The notes under the pieces are model-generated. The model was not told the DNA's origin. It searched no databases and saw only the letters and a list, made by a program, of their open reading frames with translations. A DNA stretch of 14,037 bases, from assembly GCA_014728185.1 (NCBI GenBank), contig WJMB01000308.1:1-14037 (forward strand). The letters are read 5' to 3'. Shown in pieces: positions 5,950 to 14,037 of this stretch. Both the position numbers and the translations under genes were made by a program. This DNA comes from Candidatus Coatesiibacteriota bacterium (GTDB lineage Bacteria > RBG-13-66-14). How positions within the stretch are numbered: position 1 is the first letter of the stretch; each line of letters starts with the position of its first letter.

Positions 5950-7503
5950 ATGAAAGCGACCGCCGACAGTCTCAATGCGCCGTTGGGCTTCTACCGCCAC
6001 TGGCGTTCATGGCTGATCATCCTGGGCATCTGCGCCGTTTACCTGACGCTGGCCCTTGTGCTCAACCCGGCGCCGGAAACCCCTCTGCTGCAGCGCGGTC
6101 TGTCGGCCTGGCTGATCGAGTTCGAGGAGCCCTCGACCCTGGCCCGGGGGTTGTGGCCCAGCGGTTACCCGCTGCTGCTGGAGGGCATCAGCAACCTGAC
6201 CGGCGATACCCTGCTGGCGGCCCGCATGGTGGCGATCGCCTCGTTGGGGCTGTTGCTGGCCGGCGTTTATCATATCATCGAAGCGCTGACCGGACGCCGA
6301 GGGCTGGCCCGCTCCTGCCTGCCCTTCGTGGCTCTCTTCGCCCCATTGGCCGGGGACGCCCTGCTGGCCTCGCCGGGTCTGCCCTACGCCGCCCTGGCCG
6401 TCTGGGGCATCTACGCCGCCTCGACGGCCCGACGCCGCAAGCTGGGTCTCTTCGCCGCCGGCGTTTTCAGCGGAGCCGCCTACCTCTTCCGCTACCAGGC
6501 CCTGGCCCTGCTGATCTTCGGCCTGCTGGCCGCCCTGCGTCTGCGCAAAAACCAACTGGGCGAGTTCGGCCTGTTCATCGGCGGCTGGCTGCTCGGGGCG
6601 CTGCCCCAGCTTATACTGACAACAATCGCCCACGGCAACCCCTTCCACCAGTTGAGCTTTCGCATCCTCGGCTGGGAGATATTCCAGGACGCCCAGTCCG
6701 CCGATCGTTACACTTTTTGGTGGTTGGCCACCAAGCATCCCTTGAAGCTGTTCGGGCACTGGCTGGGCGGGATTGGACGCACAGCCTGGCAGACACTCTG
6801 GCCCCTGGGCGCCCTGGGCTGGTGGGGCCTCTGGCGCAACCGCGGCCGTCTGGACGAACTCGACGAAAACCAGTTGGCGATCACCGCTCTGGGCGGTGGT
6901 GTTCTGGCCCTGGCGGCCGGGTTCAGTCCGCAGACCGCCGGGCTTAACGAGGGCGCCCTGGCGGCCCTGGGGCCGGCTCTGGCCGTGGCCGCCGCCGGCA
7001 TCTGGTTCCGCGACCGCTCCTGGGCCATCCCCTACCTGGCCCTGATGATCATGCTGCTGCGCCTGAGCTATCCCGAGGTGCACCGGCGCGTCGAGGAGGG
7101 TGTCACGGTGCGCCGCAACGCCGCCGCCGTGTTCCGGATGGCCGAAGAGGCCGGTGTCGACGCGGCCGAGGGCGTCGCCAGCACCACCTGGCAGATCTAC
7201 GACCCCGACGACGGGCGCCTCGTTCCCGCTCTCTCTCCGGCCGGCATACTGGGCCTGGACCCCACCCTGAGCTACGCCCGGCCCTGGGCGCCCACGGACC
7301 CCGCCGAGCTGATCAGCTTCGCCCGGGCCACCGGTTCCCGGCTGGTGGTTATGACCGCCGACCAGGCCCCCCCGAAGCTGCGTCCCGGTCTGCGGCTTTT
7401 GGGCCGCAGCGGAGGCTTGAGCGTCTTCGAACTCCTGGCGCCCGGCGAGAATCCGCTGGCCGAAACGCCGCCCCTCGAGGCCGACGACGCCATCGCGCCC
7501 TGA
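5950..7503 (+). CDS. Multi-spanning membrane protein, probable GT-C-type glycosyltransferase
   Basis: The protein has 517 residues from ATG 5950, with AGAAGGA at 5934-5940 as ribosome binding site. A TTG directly upstream (5947) is an alternative start that adds one residue. A short cytosolic N-terminus (Arg16, His17, Arg19) leads into membrane helix 1 (about 20-39). The first outer loop has acidic residues (E57, E59, E60) and then GLWPSGYPLLLEG, which resembles the conserved loop and PLY/YPLLL start of helix 2 in GT39/RgtA-D-like enzymes. About eight to ten helices follow to about residue 365, and then a soluble C-terminal domain (about 370-517). GT-C enzymes transfer sugars from polyprenyl-phosphate donors on the outer face of the membrane. 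Donor and acceptor cannot be told here. It is followed 49 bp later by an exported propeller protein, which may act with it. Confidence 0.65.
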   Translation: MKATADSLNAPLGFYRHWRSWLIILGICAVYLTLALVLNPAPETPLLQRGLSAWLIEFEEPSTLARGLWPSGYPLLLEGISNLTGDTLLAARMVAIASLGLLLAGVYHIIEALTGRRGLARSCLPFVALFAPLAGDALLASPGLPYAALAVWGIYAASTARRRKLGLFAAGVFSGAAYLFRYQALALLIFGLLAALRLRKNQLGEFGLFIGGWLLGALPQLILTTIAHGNPFHQLSFRILGWEIFQDAQSADRYTFWWLATKHPLKLFGHWLGGIGRTAWQTLWPLGALGWWGLWRNRGRLDELDENQLAITALGGGVLALAAGFSPQTAGLNEGALAALGPALAVAAAGIWFRDRSWAIPYLALMIMLLRLSYPEVHRRVEEGVTVRRNAAAVFRMAEEAGVDAAEGVASTTWQIYDPDDGRLVPALSPAGILGLDPTLSYARPWAPTDPAELISFARATGSRLVVMTADQAPPKLRPGLRLLGRSGGLSVFELLAPGENPLAETPPLEADDAIAP

Positions 7504-7552
7504 CGGCCACGGTATACCCCTGTCCATCAACCCAGCTTATCGCAAGGCTCCG

Positions 7553-9289
7553 ATGAATCTGCCGATCATCAGCGCCGTTCTGTTGGCGGCCGCGCAGCAA
7601 CCCGGCGTGGAGATCGTCGATTCACCCGGCGCCGATGAATCCGAGGGTGTTGGGCCGATACCCTTTACCCTGCTGGTTCGGGCTCCCCTGGATCCCCTCG
7701 ACACCTCGCCGATCCTGATCCTGGGAGACCAAGCCGCTGGCGGCGGCTGGGCCGAGAGCATAATCGCTCTCGAGCGCCGCTGGTTCATACCCAATCGGCG
7801 CAGACCGCCCCACGCCGACCTGGAGAGACGCCTCGTCGAGGTTGCCGACCCGGAAACCGGTCTGGTGCTTCTCTTCGGCGAAGAGACCCGACCGCCCGCG
7901 GGCTACACGGGCGTCGTCGCCCGGTTGTCTTCGCCGCCGGCTTACGACTGGCGACTGTTCCATCCCGGCGCCGGCGATCTGCGGCTGGATACCGGCTCCC
8001 TCGCCGCGACGAGTTGGCAAGCCGGCTCCCGCGTGTTCACCGACGGCGTCGCCCCCTGGGCGGAGGGCTTCCGACTGGCTGAAAGTGGACGCGTAACCCC
8101 CGGTCTCGTCTATCGGGACGGCGACGGTGCGTCGCGACGCGTTCCGGGGCTCGACCCTCAGCTTGAGACAACCAGCGCTCCAGCCTGGCGGTCGTCCCCG
8201 GAGCTCCAAACCGCCCAACCTCCGAGCCTGCGTTTCTCCTTTACCGAGGGCGGCGGTGTGTTGCGCTGCGACGCGCCGATCAACGCTGTGGCCACCACGC
8301 CGGGTGCCGTCTTCTTCACCCTCGGCGGCTCGCCACCCCGGCTCTGCAAGCTGGGCGCCGGACCCTCGGCCGCCTGGAGCCTGGAGCTGCCCGCTCCCGC
8401 CGTGGAACTCCACCCCCTCGGACCCGGACTTATCACCCTGGTCGACGAAGCCGGCGGTGTTTACGTTGTCGACGACGCCGGCAAGGTGGGTTGGTCGGGT
8501 ACCTTCCCCGGAGAGACCCCGCCCATCTGCGCCGTGTTTGAACAACAGGGCGCCCCATTGCTGCTCTGCCTTGCCGACGGCGCAATGGCCGTCGTCGATC
8601 CCGCCGAGAAAACGCAGACCCCACCGGTGCGGCTGCCGACCAGGGTCACCTCATCCCCCGTGGTGCTGGGTGAGCGTGTCTACTACGGCGCGGGGTGCGC
8701 GATCCAGGCCGTCGACATCAACGGCGGGTCGCGCTGGAAGCATCACCTCGGCGGCGCTTTGCAATTACAGCCCCGGGGTTCCGGTGGTCTGATCTTCTGC
8801 GCCGCGGGCGACCACCGGCTTTACGTCTTCGACCCCAGCCGCCCGACGGCGCCTCTGGTCGAGGTCCACGAACTCGGCGCTCCACCCGCCGCCCTTTACC
8901 CCTTGCCCAACGGCTCCGTCGCCGTGGCAACCCTGGACGGACGACTGCTCTTTCACCGACCCGGCGGACTGGAGACGACGCTGGATCTCGGCGCCGTCCC
9001 CCGCCCCGGCGGCCTCACGCGCGGCGATGAACTGATCCTGCCGCTGGGCGCCGGCGAGCTGGCGGCGATAAACCTCGAGGTCACGCCCTTCGCCGGTGAG
9101 AAAACCGGTTTCAACGAGCCCAGCCCGGCCTGGCGTCGGGCCTTCGACGCCGTCGTCTTCCCGCCCAGTCTCTTTCAGCCACGCGGTGACAGCGCGGCGG
9201 CGGCCTCGCGAATCGGCGACCGCGCCCTCTACGTGGTCGACGGCGACGGCGCGCTCTGGATCATTCAGCGGGGCGATCCCGTCGAGTAG
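7553..9289 (+). CDS. Exported beta-propeller protein, PQQ-like repeats
   Basis: The protein has 578 residues. ATG 7553 has AAGG at 7544-7547 upstream and opens a short hydrophobic leader (MNLPIISAVLLAAAQQ) that looks like a signal peptide with cleavage after the AAA, although it lacks the usual positive charge. Residues about 30-230 are unrecognised. Residues about 238-575 show repeated propeller strands: GGVYVVDDAGKVGW, ERVYYGAGCAIQAVDINGG ending in SRWKHHLGG, DHRLYVFDPS, GSVAVATLDGRLLFHR and RALYVVDGDGALWIIQ. These resemble PQQ-like (pyrrolo-quinoline quinone repeat) blades as used in BamB-like scaffolds, not the cofactor-binding dehydrogenases, since no catalytic residues are evident. It follows the GT-C-like gene by 49 bp and is probably co-transcribed with it. 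It is likely a periplasmic or surface binding protein of unknown partner. Confidence 0.7.
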   Translation: MNLPIISAVLLAAAQQPGVEIVDSPGADESEGVGPIPFTLLVRAPLDPLDTSPILILGDQAAGGGWAESIIALERRWFIPNRRRPPHADLERRLVEVADPETGLVLLFGEETRPPAGYTGVVARLSSPPAYDWRLFHPGAGDLRLDTGSLAATSWQAGSRVFTDGVAPWAEGFRLAESGRVTPGLVYRDGDGASRRVPGLDPQLETTSAPAWRSSPELQTAQPPSLRFSFTEGGGVLRCDAPINAVATTPGAVFFTLGGSPPRLCKLGAGPSAAWSLELPAPAVELHPLGPGLITLVDEAGGVYVVDDAGKVGWSGTFPGETPPICAVFEQQGAPLLLCLADGAMAVVDPAEKTQTPPVRLPTRVTSSPVVLGERVYYGAGCAIQAVDINGGSRWKHHLGGALQLQPRGSGGLIFCAAGDHRLYVFDPSRPTAPLVEVHELGAPPAALYPLPNGSVAVATLDGRLLFHRPGGLETTLDLGAVPRPGGLTRGDELILPLGAGELAAINLEVTPFAGEKTGFNEPSPAWRRAFDAVVFPPSLFQPRGDSAAAASRIGDRALYVVDGDGALWIIQRGDPVE

Positions 9290-9486
9290 CCGGAGCAGCT
9301 CGATCAGTCGGGACACCCTCAATACGTCAACAGTTTATAGAGCATCCAGCAAACGAACCGCGTGGTAACCACATCCACCGACGACGATTCACCGGGCCGT
9401 CGCCAAGCGGCGCTTCCCTTCGTTGTTTGCCCTTCACAACCAGGTGGCAAACCGGGTATAGGTTTGATAAAATTCAACTTTTAACC
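9290..9486. other. Intergenic region with hairpin upstream of the dnaG promoter
   Basis: No gene is seen. GTTTGCC (9425-9431) and GGCAAAC (9446-9452) form a perfect 7-bp inverted repeat with a 14-base gap, ending 34 bp before the -35 box of dnaG. No T-run follows, so a terminator role for the upstream gene is unlikely. It may be an operator or chance. Confidence 0.35.
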
Positions 9487-9515
9487 TTGACAGATAACGA
9501 AAGAGCGGCTATCTT
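9487..9515 (+). promoter_or_regulatory. Sigma-70 promoter of dnaG
   Basis: A perfect -35 TTGACA (9487-9492) is followed by a 17-bp spacer and a -10 TATCTT (9510-9515, four of six consensus bases). The predicted transcription start near 9522 leaves a leader of about 28 bases before the GTG at 9550. The AT-rich bases just upstream (9463-9486) could act as an UP element. This separates dnaG transcription from the preceding operon. Confidence 0.65.
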
Positions 9516-9549
9516 GCCCTCTTGCCAGACGCAGCGAGCCGGATAAACA

Positions 9550-11349
9550 GTGGCCATCGACGACGCCAGCATCGAGCGGGTCCGCAAGGCCGCCGACATC
9601 GTCGCCGTCGTCGGCGAGTACGTCCGGCTCAAGCGCGCCGGACGCAACCACGTCGGCCTCTGCCCCTTCCACGAAGAGAAGACCCCCTCCTTCAACGTCA
9701 ACCCCGCCAGACAGTTCTACCACTGCTTCGGCTGCGGCGTCGGAGGGGATGTTTTCAGTTTCGTGATGGAGATGGAGAACCTGGACTTCCCCGAATCCGT
9801 GCGCCTGCTGGCTCAACGCTACAACGTCCAGATAACCGAGACCGGACGTCGCGACGACGGCTCCGGCAAACGACGCCGTGAGGCGCTCCACGAACTTCTC
9901 GAGCAGGCGGCTGTCTTCTACCGACGCCTCCTCGACGCCGAGGCCGGCAAACCCGGGCGCGACTTCCTCGACAACCGCCGCGTCGAGGGCCACCTGCGCC
10001 AGGCCTTCGGTCTGGGCTACGCCCCGCCGGAATGGGACGCCCTGGCCCGGGCCTTCACCCGGCGCGGCGTGCCCGAGGAACGGCTGGTCGAGACCGGACT
10101 CTGCGCGCGCAGCCCCAAAAGCGGCCGCATCTACGACCGCCTGCGCAACCGGGTCATTTTTCCCGTGCGCGACCTGCGCGGCCGGGTGATCGGCTTCGGC
10201 GGACGCGACCTCTCCGGAGAGGAGCGGGCGCCCAAGTACCTCAACTCGCCCGAGACGCCGCTCTACCACAAGGGCGAGGTCCTCTACGGCCTGGACCTGG
10301 CCCGCCGTGAACTGCGCAACGCCCCGGCGCTCCTCGTCGAGGGCTACCTGGACGTGATCAGCCTCCACGGCGCAGGTCACCCCACGGCGTCGGCCCCCCT
10401 GGGCACCGCGCTGACCGACCGTCAGGCCGCGCTCCTGGGCCGCTACGCCGACGACCACGGTGTGATCGTCCTCTTCGACGGCGACGCCGCCGGACGCAGC
10501 GCCGCCCTGCGCTCCCTGGTCGGCCTGGTCAACACCGGCATCGCCGTGCGCGTGGCCACCCCACCGCCGGGCTCGGATCCCGACGATGTCGCCCGCGAAG
10601 GCGGCCGCAACGCCGTCGACGCGCTGATCGACGGAGCCGTCGAACTGGACGACTTCATCGTCCACGCCCTGGTCGAACGCCACGAGTACTCGACGACCAC
10701 GGGCAAGCTGGAGCTCCTCGACGAGCTTACCCGGTTGCTGCTGCTGGTCAAGGAGCGGGTGGCCCGGGACCTGATTATCGATCGCTTCGCCGACAAGCTG
10801 GGCGTCGACGAGCGCTCCCTGCGCCTGGACCTGCGCCGTCGCCTGAAAGAGAACCGACGGGGGGAGGCTCCCGCGCATCGGACCGGAGCGCAACGCGATG
10901 AAGCGAGACCCCCGGCGGGCGAAGAGGTGATTGTCCGTCCACTGCGCCTGGCCCAGGACGTGCGCCTGCTGCTCTGGCTGCTCTTCAACGACAACGAGCG
11001 GCGCCGATTGCTCCGCGGCGAGCTCGAGGTCGAGCTGTTCCCCCCGGAGCTGCGCCCCGCCGTCGCCCGGGCCCTCGACGCCGATCTGGACGAACTGCCG
11101 CCGGTCCCGGCGACCGCGGACCTGCTGGAGCCCCAGGCCCGCACCGCGCTCTTCGAGGCCGTCGACGGCGAGATCCACCCCGATGAGCGGGAGATGGCCC
11201 GCCGGGCCTGCGTCACCAGCCTGCGTGACCGAGCGCGGCGACGCGAACTGCTGAAGCTGCGGGCGGAACTCAAAGAGGCCTATCGCCGCGGCGACAAGGA
11301 GCGGGTCCACGAGCTGCTCGAACGGCGCCAGAAGCTTGAGAAATCTTAG
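9550..11349 (+). CDS. dnaG: DNA primase DnaG
   Basis: The protein has 599 residues, the usual length. It makes RNA primers at the replication fork and normally works with the replicative helicase DnaB. The start is GTG 9550, and the second codon onward gives the family's N-terminus (AIDDASIERVRKAADIVAVV); the Shine-Dalgarno is weak (GCCGGA). Domains in order: the CHC2 zinc-binding domain (ligands C38, H41, C59, C62 in GLCPFHEEKTPSF and HCFGCG); the RNA-polymerase basic region (RLRNRVIFPVRDLRGRVIGF, PKYLNSPET, about 197-236); the TOPRIM domain with E264 in LLVEGYLDVI, D310 and D312 in FDGDAAGR, and D343-P-D345 for metal binding; and the C-terminal helicase-interaction region (about 462-599, low conservation). 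The gene is followed by a long gap and rpoD, recalling the macromolecular-synthesis operon without rpsU upstream. Confidence 0.97.
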   Translation: MAIDDASIERVRKAADIVAVVGEYVRLKRAGRNHVGLCPFHEEKTPSFNVNPARQFYHCFGCGVGGDVFSFVMEMENLDFPESVRLLAQRYNVQITETGRRDDGSGKRRREALHELLEQAAVFYRRLLDAEAGKPGRDFLDNRRVEGHLRQAFGLGYAPPEWDALARAFTRRGVPEERLVETGLCARSPKSGRIYDRLRNRVIFPVRDLRGRVIGFGGRDLSGEERAPKYLNSPETPLYHKGEVLYGLDLARRELRNAPALLVEGYLDVISLHGAGHPTASAPLGTALTDRQAALLGRYADDHGVIVLFDGDAAGRSAALRSLVGLVNTGIAVRVATPPPGSDPDDVAREGGRNAVDALIDGAVELDDFIVHALVERHEYSTTTGKLELLDELTRLLLLVKERVARDLIIDRFADKLGVDERSLRLDLRRRLKENRRGEAPAHRTGAQRDEARPPAGEEVIVRPLRLAQDVRLLLWLLFNDNERRRLLRGELEVELFPPELRPAVARALDADLDELPPVPATADLLEPQARTALFEAVDGEIHPDEREMARRACVTSLRDRARRRELLKLRAELKEAYRRGDKERVHELLERRQKLEKS

Positions 11350-11990
11350 CAATACGCGACTTAGCGGACTATACTAAACTGAGACAATTATTGTTTGGGA
11401 TTCGCTCAGTTGAACTGGATGTTCATCCTCACGATTGATCAAGGCGATACGAAAAACCGAGGTGACTGAGTGGCACAACCTAGCGGTTGAGCTGGATACC
11501 CGCCAAAAAGCTGGAAACCCTACCAAGCGTTTATCCGCTATCTGAGTCAAACCGGACAAAGACGCTTACCACGCGGTATTCATAGTTAGCTGTTTCCCGG
11601 CCTGACAGGCGAGAGACTGCTCGACGGCTTATCGCCGCTCGATGTCGAGAAAAATTGCCATAGATCAACCAACATAACGATGCAATTAGCTATAATGCCT
11701 TATTTTTCATAGTATTAGCTTTGGAGACTCCGAAGTGCGGCCCTCGAGCGCATCGGCACCATGAGCTAAAGAGCCTTAACTGAGAGACTCCTCGAATCAA
11801 CGCTTGTCCATATTCCCGCGGTATTCCATAGCAACCTGATTCGATCCGGGCGCACTCCAGGATTCCCGGCGGCGTTTGGTCGTCCAGCTCCGGGTGAAAT
11901 CCCGTCCGCCAATCCCGGCTTGTTCGTCAGGGAAACCTAGAGCGCTCCGGAGTACATTCCTTCATTTAACTCCGTCAACTCATCACGGAG
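11350..11990. other. Long intergenic region between dnaG and rpoD
   Basis: No intact gene is seen in about 640 bp, which is AT-rich in its first two thirds. AACTGAG (11377-11383) and CTCAGTT (11405-11411) form a 7-bp inverted repeat just after dnaG, without a T-run. CTCGAC (11620-11625) pairs with GTCGAG (11644-11649) around an inner GGC/GCC stem. In the frame 11414-11602 an uninterrupted-looking, protein-like sequence (TEVTEWHNLAVELDTRQKAG, then after a stop at 11543 VKPDKDAYHAVF) suggests a gene relic, but I do not recognise a family. The last third is GC-richer, with a small hairpin CGGG/CCCG at 11891-11904. Confidence 0.4.
11691..11696 (+). promoter_or_regulatory. Possible -10 box of the rpoD promoter
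   Basis: A perfect TATAAT occurs in an AT-rich patch 302 bp upstream of the rpoD start. No good -35 lies 16-18 bp upstream and there is no TG extension, so it is a candidate only. If it is used, rpoD has a leader of nearly 300 bases. Confidence 0.3.
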
Positions 11991-11991
11991 G
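11987..11991 (+). promoter_or_regulatory. Ribosome binding site that fixes the TTG start of rpoD
   Basis: GGAGG at 11987-11991 lies six bases before TTG 11998. There is no in-frame ATG near the expected N-terminus before residue 15, and the spacing is ideal for the TTG, so TTG is taken as the start. Confidence 0.8.
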
Positions 11992-11997
11992 ACTCAC

Positions 11998-13824
<1,827 letters not shown>

Positions 13825-13843
13825 ACCAACCTTAATCTGAACC

Positions 13844-13874
13844 AACACCGGGGCCGATCGGCCCCGGTGTTTTT
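13844..13874 (+). terminator. Intrinsic terminator of rpoD
   Basis: A perfectly self-complementary 28-base block (13844-13871) centred between 13857 and 13858 has a GC-rich stem (ACCGGGGCC on the left arm, with its complement on the right) and runs into TTTTT at 13870-13874. It begins 20 bp after the rpoD stop. Because the block is fully palindromic to its centre, the real RNA loop is the central GATC or slightly larger. Confidence 0.92.
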
Positions 13875-13971
13875 GTGTTGACAAAAAGCAGCCGGATGAA
13901 TCCGAGAAAACGCCGATGCCCCGGCGACCTCCGCCCCTTCCTCAAACCATAACGCTCCCACCGGCCCGGCG

Positions 13972-13988
13972 TTGGCACGTTTCTTGCA
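13972..13988 (+). promoter_or_regulatory. Sigma-54 (RpoN) promoter
   Basis: TTGGCACG (13972-13979), four bases, then TTGCA (13984-13988) matches the -24/-12 consensus YTGGCACG-N4-TTGCW at every specified base, and the GG-to-GC distance is the obligatory 12 bases. The transcription start would be near 13999, pointing right. The gene it drives lies mostly or wholly beyond the window. An ATG at 14007 (M-H-D-P-A-P, open to the edge) would leave only about 8 bases of leader and no ribosome binding site, so it is probably not the start. Such promoters need an AAA+ enhancer-binding activator of the NtrC type; its site is not identifiable here. Confidence 0.8.
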
Positions 13989-14037
13989 GCAGGGCGGGGC
14001 GGCACAATGCACGACCCTGCCCCACTCTCAGCAAGAA

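Noticed and set aside
6007..7530. Minus-strand open frame of 507 codons opposite the GT-C-like gene
   Set aside because: Gly/Gln-rich, low-complexity translation with no domain, while the + strand encodes an ordered multi-helix protein with a good ribosome binding site.
9481..11352. Minus-strand open frame of 623 codons opposite dnaG
   Set aside because: The + strand is unmistakable DnaG with all zinc and metal ligands; the antisense product has no recognisable feature.
11891..11904. GGGTGAAATCCC, similar to a core piece of cobalamin and FMN riboswitches
   Set aside because: None of the other conserved blocks of either riboswitch are nearby and the downstream gene is rpoD; it is just a small 4-bp hairpin.
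13878..13906. TTGACA just after the rpoD terminator as a sigma-70 -35 box
   Set aside because: No acceptable -10 sequence occurs 16-18 bp downstream.

Overview
The window looks like chromosome from a Gram-negative bacterium with high-GC genes. The lipobox-bearing lipoprotein, the sigma-70 factor with a long non-conserved region of the proteobacterial type, and a textbook sigma-54 promoter at the right edge support this. I cannot place it in a phylum. All seven convincing genes lie on the + strand. They are GC-rich, while the spaces between them are long and clearly more AT-rich, which suggests an uncultivated lineage with decayed or RNA-like intergenic DNA rather than a streamlined genome.

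Layout. Positions 1-1813 hold no intact gene: a diverged interspersed repeat (copy A, about 120-510), a 9-bp tandem repeat, and a stretch (about 990-1545) that reads like a badly decayed solute-binding-protein gene. Positions 1814-5173 are a tight three-gene operon: an exported FecR-domain protein with a C-terminal membrane segment and acidic tail, a lipoprotein with an NHL-like beta-propeller, and a tyrosine recombinase of the XerC/XerD type. The recombinase carries all six catalytic residues plus about 115 extra residues between its two domains. Positions 5174-5949 are non-coding and hold repeat copy B (about 5488-5870) in the same orientation as copy A, so the two copies bracket the operon. 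Positions 5950-9289 encode a multi-spanning GT-C-like membrane protein and an exported beta-propeller protein. Positions 9550-11349 encode DnaG primase behind its own sigma-70 promoter. After a 648-bp gap comes rpoD (11998-13824), which ends in a strong intrinsic terminator. A perfect sigma-54 promoter at 13972-13988 points out of the window.

How it fits together. The dnaG and rpoD genes are a loosened version of the widespread macromolecular-synthesis cluster, here apparently with separate promoters. The upstream operons make envelope proteins (FecR-like, lipoprotein propeller, GT-C enzyme, second propeller) whose substrates cannot be read from sequence. The most unusual elements are the enlarged Xer-like recombinase co-transcribed with two envelope proteins, and the roughly 400-bp repeat pair on either side of that operon. 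No CRISPR array, tRNA, rRNA or insertion sequence was recognised.
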